Assembly: GCA_030544215.1 (NCBI GenBank)
Contig: JARZZO010000013.1
Coordinates: 41,427,196-41,491,195 of the forward strand
Reading direction: 5' to 3'
Length of the DNA: 64,000 nucleotides
Source of the DNA: Zantedeschia hybrid cultivar
Taxonomy: Eukaryota > Streptophyta > Magnoliopsida > Alismatales > Araceae
The notes under the pieces are model-generated. The model searched no databases, was not told where the DNA came from, and saw only the letters and a program-made list of their open reading frames with translations. The position numbers were made by a program, and so were the translations under genes. Numbering within the stretch: position 1 is the stretch's first letter; each line of letters starts with the position of its first letter. This document shows, piece after piece, positions 53,907-64,000 of this stretch.

Positions 53907-53915
53907 AAGAGTGAC

Positions 53916-55650
53916 ATACTCACAATGAGATGAAAATATGGATGCAATCTACTTGTGCTCTACATCGCAGCATTGATGGATAGAGACACATAAAATATAG
54001 ATGCACTCTACTCGTCGTCTGCGTCATGGCACACAAAGGCAGAGAGAGAGAGAAATTAGCTTTAGATTTGAGGGAGGTGTTGGAGTAGCCAAAAATCACA
54101 CTAGTAAAAATAACTAGAAGACTGAAAGAAAAATGTTGTCAAAAAGATATAAGACCAAAACACACGAGAATAATGTCTAACCAAAATAATAAAATAACAT
54201 GACGTATAGCATAACAATCTTATGGGAAAAATAATGTTGTGATAAAAATACATAATCAAAATTTTACACACTAATTCTTTGACTAAAGTGGCATGTTGTT
54301 TTTTTTCTTCTAATTATTACATTTCGACTTTTTAATGTGCATCACCAAATAGGTATACTAAGGGAATGTTTGACAAAACATCCCTTGGAAGCCAAAAGTT
54401 AAAGCCACTTTTGGCTTTTACTTTTCACATATGAATTGAGGGAAAGATGTTAAAACTGAGGCCGTGTTGGGCACATCTTTCAATTGGAAACACTTTTATA
54501 CTTATTTTATTTTAAAAAGTATTTAAATCTTGAAAGTCATTTATATAATATTTTACTTATGTTTTGATTTTGAACTAAAAATTACAAAATTAGAGTTTTC
54601 AATATTGAAACGAAGTAAAGTTATTATAAAAGAGTTGACTTTTGTAACAAATCAAAATTAATTATAACTTCTTCGCCTCAACTCAATACATGTGAAAAGT
54701 GAAAGCCAAAAATAACTTTGAAAAAAAAGTTTTGTCAAGCAAATCCTAAATTTGATTTGTTACAAAACTCAACTCTTTCGTAACCTCAATTTTTCTCCAA
54801 TTTCGAATGCTACGCCTCATAACTTTTGATTGAGTAAACCACTACATAAATACCTTTCAAGATTCAATGACTTTGACAAAAAATAATTAAATTGAGATAC
54901 AAAAATACTTCTAATTAAAAATTGCACCAAGCACAGCCTAAATCAACCATCGTTGTTGCCACTAAATGTTCGTCATACTGTCGGTGACTTGTCATAGATA
55001 ACCACACGCCGCCTCAACTAAAGTAATGACAAACAAAGACCAAAGAACTTACATTTCACCTCAATTATGTCAACTGATAACAAACAAGAGCATGGACGTG
55101 GAAAACAGCAAGAAGGGGTCCAATAGCAAAAGAAATTTCAGCAAAACAGTCATCTGCATAAACACTGATCACAGCCAGCAGGCCGGCACGATCCCACAAA
55201 AGCAAAACCAAAGCTAATACTGGAACCTGAATCATGAACCTAACGCACGCCATGTAAAGTTTTTAGAAATCACACTTCTGATTAGCCACGTATTCAGGAT
55301 TACCGAATTTACCGTAGATACCTCCTTTAGCAACGTTCGAATGTTCATATATCCCAAATCTGTTCTTAATTTAATAATAATTCCTCTGTTCCTGGAAGCA
55401 AACCTAAAGACCATGCAATTTCGAAATTGAAATTTTCAGTCTTAGAACTGGTACGACATTGTCCAAATCAAAATCGGAAAAGAAGGCACAACTATTCCCT
55501 TTGCTAGCCTCACAAAAAGCAAAGAACATGAAGCAACCAAACTGTTTTCTCACGTTATCAACTCTGTTACTGCTTAGACAAAAGGGACATTATCCAAACT
55601 TAGTGAAATGTAAATTATCTACTAAAAAACAACCGAACAGGAAGCTTCCT
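53916..55650. other. Intergenic DNA downstream of eS25 with interleaved inverted repeats
   Basis: No gene is seen. It contains the two interleaved inverted repeats at 54368-54939 described separately. The eS25 3' UTR should lie in the right part; no single poly-A signal can be chosen with confidence. Confidence 0.4.
54368..54939. repeat. Two interleaved inverted repeats (X and Y)
   Basis: X arms: 54368-54441 (GTTTGACAAAAC...GGCTTTTACTTTTCACATATG) and 54676-54740 (CATGTGAAAAGTGAAAGCC...GTTTTGTCAAGC). Y arms: 54461-54660 (GCCGTGTTGGGCAC...GAGTTGACTTTTGTAACAAATC) and 54748-54939 (GATTTGTTACAAAACTCAACTC...GCACCAAGCACAGCC). The order is X-left, Y-left, X-right, Y-right. Both look like MITEs. Confidence 0.6.
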
Positions 55651-58600
55651 CTAGGTATTTGTGGCCCTTGTGTAAATCTGCTGTGATGCATGCGCAGCAA
55701 CCATCCTGATTGATCCCCTGGCCATCAAATCCTTGATTGCCTTCCGTGCTAGAGAACCACTTATCTGAAACCAAGTCGGGAAAAAAGATGAATGCAGCTC
55801 CAGACACTTGAGCACACTAAATAATTAACAGAAGGCATCAAATTCATCACTGGCACCAAAGACATACAGAAACTTCCTTATTTGCAATCACTTGGAGATG
55901 CCACAAAGGTACTATTAGCCAAGAGAAGAAATCAGGAAGTAGTTTTTCACAAAAAACCGTCAACCAAATACAATATGAGCTATCAGCAGAATCCAACAGC
56001 CAGAACAACATGAAGGTATCAGGTGAGAAAGATTGAAAGAACACAGGACGAGAACAAAATGATTGTGAACAACCGTGACAGAGACAAATTCCACAAGCAG
56101 CATGCACAAAAAAGGGTGAGAATAACTTTCTGGGCATAAATGATGACACTAATAATAATGTTATTCTGAACTATTCCTGATGTTCTTTGTCAGAAGGTAG
56201 TCTATGACATTTTAGATTAAAACATTCTAGTACATCTGACATGGAACAAATAATGAAAATGAACTTGTTGCCTTTAACAAAGAATTGTCACCATGTCAAC
56301 ACGGATTAGTTGGAAAAATGACTAAGAAATGTCTTGCAATAGGACATAGGTCTCAAGAATTGTTAGCCAACCCACTCAGATATTTGTGATCTTCGAAGTA
56401 TAAAAGCATATGACATTAAAGAATATTTCATAACATTTATAAATAAATATTCCAAGTATGTTTATGTATACCTTATTTCTGTTAAGTCAGAAACACTTAG
56501 TTGCTTTAAGAAATATAGAGCAAAAAATAAAAATGCAACTTTATTTATCTACGTATTAAGAACAGATAGAAGTAGAAGACATAACTTAAAGAAATTTGAA
56601 TTATATTGTCAAGAGCATGGTATAGGGAAAACATGTTACAATGTCTTATAAGCCGCAGTACAATGGTGTGGTAGAAAAAAACAGAACATTGATGAACATT
56701 GTTACAATATACTACCGTAGTTAGATCTCCTTAGGAATCTTCGAGGAGAGGCATTACTCATAGCAAATTACACTTTGAATAAAATTATCACCAAAGTCTA
56801 TTAACAGTACACCTTATAAACTTTGGAGTGAGACGAAATGAAGATCAATAGTTACATTCTCATTCCAAATCAACTTAGAGATAAGTTGGATTTAAGACAT
56901 TAAAGTGCATATTTATAGGTTATAGTGAAAATCTATCTTGTTATAGATTTTAAAGAAAAAAAGACCATCGAATACAGAGATGCTACTTTTCTAAAAGATC
57001 TGATAGGGAAGGAACTATATAAAGGAAAAAATGAGCCTGAAGAATGACAACCATAGATGGAAACAACACTAGCACCTATGAGTGATATAATGAATGAACA
57101 ACTTGCAGTTGGCAACAAGAGACGTAAAACACTACTGGATTAGATGGATGATTATAACTTATATTCTTGTAAGCCTTCACATCTAACGGACGACAAAAAT
57201 GAAGAAATCATGCAGATCTCAGAAATTTTGATGATGCGATGACATCATATGAATCTTATATGTGGTGGAAAGTTATAAAAGAAGAAATTGTTTTCATAAA
57301 AATAAACAATATATCAAAACTATATGAATTATCTAAGAATAGAAATAATATTTGGATGTAAGTGGGTATTTAAGAAAAAGTTCAGTATGGATAAATCTAT
57401 TAATAAATATAAAATCTGATTAGTACCAAGAGATTTACACAGAAAGGAGCTATAGCTTTTCAAGAAGTTCATTCTCCTATAGATAAATTTACATCTACAA
57501 AGATGATGTTAGCGATTGTTGTGCATCTTGTCTTAGAACCTTTCCAGGTGGATGTTAAGATCACAATCCTCAATGGAGAGTTCAAGGATGAATTAAAAAA
57601 AAATCTTTTAGGTAATGATATCTCAAATTTCATGTTATTCAACTTAGCTTTGTTCCAAATCAAATGGACAATTGTGTATATATCATGAAGAATGGGAACA
57701 AGTATGTTATATTATCTTTGTATGTGGATAATATATTACTCCCAAAAATGACATAGAGATATTGAATAAAGTTAAACATAAGCTTGGTAGGAAATTTGAT
57801 GTGAAGGATATGAGAGAGGAATCCTATGTTGTTGATGTTCAACTCTTGAGAGATAGAAAGTCTAAAATCTTGAGTATAAATCAAGAGAAATATTTGTATT
57901 CAATACTTAACAAGTTTAAGACGCAGAATTGCAAACCGGCACCTACATCATTGTTCATGGAATATGGTTAAGTAAAGAGCAATATCTTGAACAAGGACAT
58001 GATGCACTGCAAGTGTTGTATGCACAAGCAGTTAGAAATTTAATGTATTATATGCTATGTACTGGACCTGACATAATATATGCAGTAAGCTTGGTAAACA
58101 TATATCAAAATAATCATAGTCCAACACATTGAAAAATTGTTAAAAGTACACGAAGCACTTGAAAAGGTACTTTGCATCACAGACTTTTATACAAAGCTGA
58201 TACACTTGAGGTACTTCGTTACTCCAATGCAAACTTCAAAGGTGATAAAGATGATGGAAAGTGCACTTCGGGACATTTATTCATCTTTAGTGGTGGTGGT
58301 GTTTCTTGGATAGAAATAAATATGGATATGTTGCAAGATACACATAGGAAGCTGAGTGCATTACATGTGGTATGGCTACTACTCATGTAGTCTAAATAAG
58401 ATGATTTTTAATAGATTTGGATCTCTAATTGGTAAAAGGAACAATTGGGGATAATCAGACAACAATCAATGTGAATAACAGTAAAGCAAATAGCTCCAAA
58501 GGTAAACATATAGAAATACAATATCATAATATTTGAGATATTGTATAGAAAGAAAAATGAAAGCCACTTGCATTCCTACTAGTGATATGATTGCAGATTT

Positions 58601-60275
58601 CTTGACAAAGAGTATGCTAGTAGAAAATTTTATCAAACGTGTAGGTTCGATGGGACTTGAAAATATTCGACTCAAGGAATATTTCATAGATAATGAAAGT
58701 AGTGGTACGTCGCACAAATTGTAGGAATGTACTAGAAAAAATAAATGTTATACATCTCACGAACAGTGGGAGTGTTAAGGATGAATGTTAGTAGATCTCA
58801 AAGATAGTTGGAGCATATGAGAATAAGTAATACATCTCATAAATAATGGAGCATATTCAGGATTCATTTGGCCTTGTTGGTCAAGTGGAAGATGCTAGTA
58901 AGATGGAAATGAAACCCAAATGATAATGCGGTTTCGGATTCAAATCGGGTCAACCTGGCTCAAAACTTATCTTAAGAATAAGCACATTGACGAGAGAATA
59001 TCTCCCATTAGGATCGAGCGGGATATGGCTCCCATGCTCACGATATGACTGAGGTGTCTCCCCCTAAGGTGGAGGTGGCTAATGGTGGAAGCCCCGATAT
59101 AAAGGAAACCAAGGTAGGGAGATCAATCCTATCTTGGGTTAGCCAGTGAAGTCGCATCTTACTTTTCCCTCTCTCCTCTCCTCTCTACTCTTGTTCCTTC
59201 AGTAGTGAGGGCCAAGATGAAAATGAAAAGGCATAAATAAGAAAAATATGGATGAAACATAATTACACGGACAAGCAAATCCCCAACCCGAAGTACGCAA
59301 ATTTCCTTTTTTCTAGTGAAAATAAAAGAAATTGTCATAAATAGATACCCTAAGGAGTCACTCAGATTGGCCTTTACATGGAATTCTAGACATATACACA
59401 ACAAACAAGCTTAAGCATGGTAATGAAAATACATTCAATTACACGTACACAACAAGTAGCCTGCTATCACGATAACACGGGTGGGGAGTTAAGTCCCATG
59501 GCACAAAGCGCACAAGTACAAACAAAGAGACCATGTTGAAACAAATCCAGAATTAAGCTACCCGCTTATAATAGACCAAATATTCAGCCAGTAAGAACAT
59601 CAGCAGCGACGAAGCCATCGGACCCTCTTACAAAAACAGCACACCATTCATGTTATCCTGTACAAATCAAATCGGAACGGCATACCGTCCATGTTCTCCT
59701 GTGAATCTTGCAACAGGAGATCTGATAACAAATCCTCGATAGATTCATATAAAGAAGGATGCACATCATAGGAAAAAAGATGATCGACAGGCAGAAGAAG
59801 TGGCCCAACCGAAGAAGCAGATACCATTTTGCACAAACTAAAAGGAGAGAACAAAGAGAAGGCGATCGAGGATCGTTTTACCCTCAATCTCTCGGACAGC
59901 ACAGAGGGGGTGATCTGCTTGTACTTGGGGACCTCCAACAGCATCTTATCGTAGCTTGCCTGGTCGAACAGCACGGCGTTGTTCACCTTCTCCTTCTGCT
60001 TCCCCTTGCTCCACTTCTGCACTCAGAAAAAAAGGCACCCAACTCATCAGATCCAGACTTAGAAGACGAACTCAAACGCTAGAACTGGCAGCGGATGTGC
60101 ACCTTCTTCTTCTGCTTGCCGCCTCCGCCGGACTTGGCGGGCTTCGAAGACGGAGGAGCTGCCTTCTCTTTCTTGGGCGCCTGCAGAAATGGAGGAAAAG
60201 ACCGCCATTAAAGGGTTCAACGGATGTGTGAGACGCCATTACGGCCGCGCAAGATTGGGGATAAGGCGCTACCAT
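55651..60275 (-). CDS. RPS25: 40S ribosomal protein S25 (eS25), four exons
   Basis: Exons on the minus strand: 60273-60275 (only the ATG), 60103-60180, 59882-60016 and 55651-55764 (TAG at 55651-55653). All introns have GT-AG borders in phase 0: 60181-60272 (92 bp), 60017-60102 (86 bp) and 55765-59881 (4117 bp). The product has 109 residues, about the plant eS25 length: a basic, Pro/Lys-rich N-terminus (APKKEKAAPPSSKPAK), WSKGKQKEKVNNAVLFD, YKQITPSVLSERLR, then SGSLARKAIKDLMARGSIRM and the end HASQQIYTRATNT. eS25 belongs to the small ribosomal subunit head. No lesion was seen. The third intron holds a decayed copia element and is far longer than the others. Confidence 0.93.
56240..59150 (+). 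mobile_element. Decayed Ty1/copia element in eS25 intron 3
   Basis: It lies opposite to the gene. Recognisable pieces: integrase core (FSKYVYVYLISVKSE, VLRTDRS, FELYCQEHGIGK, then QYNGVVEKNRTLMNIV, 56440-56710), RT (LEPFQVDVKITILNGEF near 57535-57590; LSLYVDNILL near 57715-57745 with N for the second catalytic D; KHKLGRKFDVKDM), YYMLCTGPDIIYAVS near 58045-58090, RNase H (LRYSNANFKGDKDDGKCTSG near 58215-58270) and the C-terminal MIADFLTKSML (58587-58620). GTGGGAG then TGTTAAGGATG at 58773 looks like a PPT and 3' LTR start, with GATATAAAGG near 59095. No 5' LTR was found; many stops and frameshifts. Confidence 0.75.
58866..59000 (+). repeat. tRNA-derived SINE-like segment
   Basis: TTGGCCTTGTTGGTCAAGTGG resembles an RNA polymerase III A box and GGATTCAAATCGGG a B box, about 60 bp apart. 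It may be part of the LTR-like sequence around it. Low certainty. Confidence 0.25.
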
Positions 60276-60287
60276 AGGAGCGGCGGC

Positions 60288-60376
60288 TAGGGTTCTTCCT
60301 TTTCCTGCAACACTGGCGAGGCCGGCGGCGAGAGAGAAGAGAGCACTGGTCGGGCGAGGCCGCTAGGGTTCTTATA
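60288..60376 (-). promoter_or_regulatory. eS25 promoter elements (TATA and telo-boxes)
   Basis: On the minus strand CCCTATAAGAACCCTAGCGG gives a TATA-like box (60371-60376) and an AACCCTA telo-box (60364-60370). A second AACCCTA lies at 60288-60294, just before the ATG. Telo-boxes are common in promoters and leaders of plant ribosomal protein genes. Confidence 0.55.
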
Positions 60377-60449
60377 GGGGGCGCGTTTGGCGGACGCGTA
60401 TTAGAATGATCTGGACCGTCTGATGGGCAGCCCTGGCGAATTCGGAAAA

Positions 60450-61070
60450 GGGGACTAACAAAGGGTTATTTGCTCGTACCCCCTAACATTTAGTTATTCG
60501 AGGTTACTGCAAACGAACTAATATACTTGAATACATATATACTAGTTGTAATTTCATACGATACACAACGAGTTAACATATTTGAATAAAAAAAATTTAA
60601 TTAATATAAGACATAGACATTAGTAAAAAATAAAAAGAGATATATAATTTAAGCTAAAAACAAAGAATTATGGTGTTGACACGTGGTATCAGAAAATTCT
60701 GTTTTATATATATATAGTATAAATATATATAATCCGAAACTAATATATTTATATGAACTACTTTTAAGACTGCTCAATAATAATTTGACATTGCTCATTT
60801 ATTAAGTTAAATAAATAAGTTTGAATAAAAATTTGAGCTTGATTTATTAAACAAGTCAAATTTAAACATAGGCAAATATAACTCAATTATGTTCCAGAAC
60901 AACATACTCATTAAGGGCTCGTTTTAATACTTATTAAGAACTCTTTTACATATTCATTAAGAGCTCATTTAAGTATTCATAACTCTTTTAGGTAGTCATT
61001 TAATTATTCTTTCCATGAATTAACTTAATTTAATGAGATATTTAATATCTCACAAAGTTTTCTATCAAAT
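60450..61070. other. AT-rich intergenic DNA upstream of eS25
   Basis: No gene is seen. It is AT-rich with short TATATA runs (60705-60735) and repeated TTAAGAGCTC/TTAAGAACTC motifs near 60910-60985. Confidence 0.4.
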
Positions 61071-61573
61071 AACTAAGGACTTGTTTGTATCGAGATCGGG
61101 CAGGGATATCCCCATCGTGATCTTATCCCTTATTTGGTATGACAAAAATGGATGCGGATAAGAAGGGTTAACGAGATTAGCAATAACTCGTTGTAATTCC
61201 ATTTTTTGAGGTTAAACGTAAAGATAACTCATTCTATCGTAAGTGTGAATAACTCATGCCACATTTTTTGTGTAATGAATTATCCCCGCCCATCTAATCC
61301 CATTTTTTTTCCTTCTCTTTTCCGAAGATGCCCCTTTCTATTAAGCATATTTAATATATCATTATATTATTTAAAATTACCTAAGTATACTTAATATGTC
61401 ATTAAAGGAGAAGGCTAATCAAACACTCCTAATAGAAAGGGTGAAAAAATTGCCAAGTCTTATTATTTTGTCATTTTATTTAATGTATACTTAGATTAGT
61501 ACTAAGTACAAAGTTGAATAATTAAATAATGATATTACTACTCATAAGCATATTAAACATCTCATTACAATTG

Positions 61574-61999
61574 ACGTTGTCGACGCGTGCGCAGTGTTTA
61601 GTCGGACGAGGACCGCTCGGTCGAAGGGGGCGAGCCAAATGAAGGCGATTGATCCTGCACATGAACACCTACGTCAAGTGGGATCCAGGTGAAAACCTCA
61701 AGGGGATCCCTCCAACTCTCAAGTTAGGCAAGCACAAGTGACGCAAGGTTAAAGGAAGTGGCTTATGAAATATTACTTACCTTGAAGTGACATAGCCAGC
61801 CTCTTTTTATAAGAGGAGGGTAGATAGAGGCTCCTTAAAGCAAATGATATAGGACTATTCACATACCTTCTTTTCTTGTCTGACGGGTCCATGCTGCTTG
61901 GGCTAATCGGGCCGTATGGACTGACTCGATGTGTCTACGGCCTGGGCTACTGTGTTGAACAGGGCCAACCCAGGCCCATAACAAATCTCCCTCATCGGC
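61574..61999 (-). repeat. LTR-like GC-rich insertion
   Basis: A GC-rich block is inserted in AT-rich repeat DNA, with CAAT at both edges (ACAAT before, GCAAT after). On the minus strand it reads CCGATGAGGGAGATT, purine-rich like a PPT, then TGTTATGGGCC and ends CAACGTCA. It may be a solo LTR with adjoining internal sequence. No ORF of interest. Confidence 0.35.
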
Positions 62000-62066
62000 A
62001 ATAATAAAAATAGACTAATTATATTCAATATATAACTAAATAGGAGGGTTAGTCAAACACTCCTAA

Positions 62067-62393
62067 GGGTTTGTTTCAATGTAAAACTATGTAATTCACT
62101 AGTTTCAAAATCACTAGTTTTAAAACAAGTGAAAATTTTGTGATTTTAAAATCAAGGAGCATTTGTTTGATTGATTGTAAAACAAAATAAGACAATTCTC
62201 CATTCTTCTTATTTTGGTTTACTGTAGGCCTTTCTTGTAAACAAAACAAGGTAATCAGATTACAAAGTGGGTAGATAAGAACCAAACATGATTTTAGTTT
62301 ATAGTGTTTTACATCGTTCAAAACATCTGAAAACACTGTAAAACGAGATGATTGTTTTAGATTATGTTGTGTTATGTTAAAACAAACAACCCC
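62067..62393. mobile_element. Tourist-like MITE with TAA target duplication
   Basis: The ends GGGTTTGTTTC and, inverted, GGGGTTGTTTG are flanked by TAA (62064-62066, 62394-62396). The paralogous segment at 61411-61560 lacks it and has a single TAA at 61430-61432, so it serves as an empty site. Size 327 bp, no ORF. TAA/TTA duplications are typical of PIF/Harbinger-derived Tourist MITEs. Confidence 0.75.
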
Positions 62394-62755
62394 TAATGAA
62401 AAGAGTGGAAAAATTATCAAGTCTTATTATCTTGTTATACTATTTTGTTGTTATATTTAACATATACTTAGATTAGTACTTAAGTACAAAGTTGAAAAAA
62501 ATGATGACATTATTACTTATATGTATATTTAACATATTATTATATTAATATATATAGTCTAATTATAGAAGGGTCTTTTTCTATAACTTATCTCAATAAT
62601 TATCCACATTTTAACCAAACGAAAAATAAGATTAACTTTTCTCTTATCCCTTCCCATATCAAACACACCTAACAATAGGCGTAGAGATAAATTATACTAG
62701 GTTGAATTATACTTATTCCTCTCTATTTTTAACCTTATACCAAACGGGACTTAAA

Positions 62756-64000
62756 GATGCAACCAACTTGGTACTCACTATGATTTGGCCGAGTTTATAA
62801 ATTTAAATTCAGAAAATTCTAGAGTAAATCTATTATGGACTCATTCGTGAGTTACTTGATACTCGGCTAGAACTGATTTAATATCTAAATGAACCAAACT
62901 TGAACAACTATTATAGATACTTGGCTCAAACCCGAAATCGATTAAAGTTAATCAAACTAAGTTTGAACATGATAAAACTCAGCTCAACTGACTCATTTGC
63001 ACCTCAGGAATCCCTAGAATAGATCATATTCTTAATTCCATAGCCATCCTTGCGCATCTTCCTTAGTTAACTATTAGTGTTTAATTCAACTATAAAATTA
63101 TATTACTATTTACTACCTTTGCAAGAAGAGAACATGAACGTAAGATAAGAAAGGAAATATTCATTTTTATATTTGAAATTTATTTTAATAATATTAAAAA
63201 AAACTTTTACATATCTTTGGCAGATTGAATAGGTCTCTATGTCCATTATTTTTATTCTAACTTCAAGAATATGACTGTTGGTATGATATTAACAAGGTTA
63301 AAATGTCAAATAACTAGGATTATCTATTTCAAGATTAAATGTTGGTTCCATACATCATCACCGTTATAAAGTTCACTGCAACTCAATATTTTAAGATGCA
63401 AAAATATAATAACATTTAAAATATCAATATTTCACACCTTTTAACCATTACTATCTTTTTTTTGATAAATTTTAAGGATGAAAAATAGGGCGAAGCTATA
63501 AGAAAGATAAAAGTACAATTTAATAAGATAGGTAACCGATAAGTAAGCGAGTATGTTCTTAAAAAGCATGAACATCAACCATGTCAATACATTTCTTTTA
63601 AAATAGGAACGAAAGAAGTTGTTTTGGTAAAATGACAAAAATATACAGTGAGATTAAATTATCTTGTGCAGCGGGTAGCCTCAAATTGAGAAAGATAGAT
63701 ACTTGCTCTTCAGGTCAGAATATTTACAATGCCTCTATAGTCACTGCTGCAAGTGACCGCAGCGCACTCTCGTTCATGTATGATGTGATGGCACGAAGCA
63801 CATGTGAGAGTTTTTTTTTTTTTTAATTGTTCGACTAGAGATTAAATAGTACAAACATTTAGGTAGGTGATCCTCTGGGCTGCAAGTCAATAATGAGAAA
63901 GACTTGTGCATCAGTTTCCGGTGTTTTTACTAAAAAAAATTAGCTTTTAAAATATTTTTGATGGCCCCATAATGCTGTGCATGTCCATATAATCTGATCT
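62756..64000. other. AT-rich intergenic DNA to the window end
   Basis: No gene, RNA gene or clear element ends are visible. Motifs such as GACTCATTCGTGAGTTACTTGATACTCGGC (described in two parts near 62838-62868) look like decayed repeat DNA. Short ORFs at 63441-63826 have no recognisable content. Confidence 0.4.

Larger units (their letters stand above)
61075..62755. repeat. Compound AT-rich repeat with internal duplication
   Basis: The ends are inverse-like: GGACTTGTTTGTATC at the left, and ATACCAAACGGGACTT at the right (its complement starts AAGTCCCGTTTGGTAT). Inside, the segment around CTAATCAAACACTCCTAATAG (61415-61540) is repeated as GTTAGTCAAACACTCC...CAAGTCTTATTAT (62048-62066 plus 62397-62540). 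The repeat carries an LTR-like insert (about 61574-61999) and a MITE (62067-62393). No coding sequence. Confidence 0.45.

Overview
The window looks like a nuclear segment of a flowering plant, probably a monocot. The gene bodies are very GC-rich, the intergenic DNA is AT-rich, and Tat-type Ty3/gypsy, Ty1/copia, LINE-like and MITE-like repeats are abundant. I could not fix the species. About 60% of the window is one stack of retrotransposons. Only two host genes look intact: a single-exon gene at 46340-47350 and a four-exon ribosomal protein eS25 gene at 55651-60275. Both are on the minus strand.

Layout. 1-3170: AT-rich DNA with inverted-repeat and MITE-like sequences. 3178-9240: a GH17 beta-1,3-glucanase pseudogene with several frameshifts, split by a minus-strand Ty1/copia element (4065-9083) whose 5' LTR has lost its outer end. 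9904-41282: a Tat-lineage Ty3/gypsy element (the outer element) with 5-bp target duplications CTAGT. It carries two insertions of one other Tat/Ogre-like family. Element A (13246-18285, TSD GACCC) sits between protease and reverse transcriptase and keeps only its LTRs and a 3' non-coding region. Element B (20498-35106, TSD CCACC) sits inside the integrase and is nearly complete, with near-identical LTRs. Removing A and B leaves about 11.7 kb. The outer element also has a 69-74-bp tandem array after its integrase, and a spliced antisense gene with its own TATA box between the array and the 3' LTR.

41288-46300: AT-rich DNA with several MITE-like elements. 46340-47350: a gene resembling the syringolide-induced protein 14-1-1 family. 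47500-55650: intergenic DNA with MITE copies, a LINE-like insertion flanked by 9-bp repeats (52578-53906) and an odd interleaved pair of inverted repeats (54368-54939). 55651-60275: eS25, whose third intron is 4.1 kb and holds a decayed copia element in the opposite orientation. 60450-64000: AT-rich repeats, including a MITE whose empty site is present in a paralogous copy 630 bp away.

How the parts relate. The retroelements form a relative time series: the outer element is oldest, A has LTRs that differ by several percent, and B has only a handful of LTR differences. The least-explained signals lie in the A/B family: arrays of GCGTC/GACGC hairpins in LTR and leader, a 31-codon ORF identical in A and B inside otherwise diverged non-coding DNA, and a stem next to the 3' LTR that shares complementarity with the 5' leader. 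All counts of differences were made by eye.
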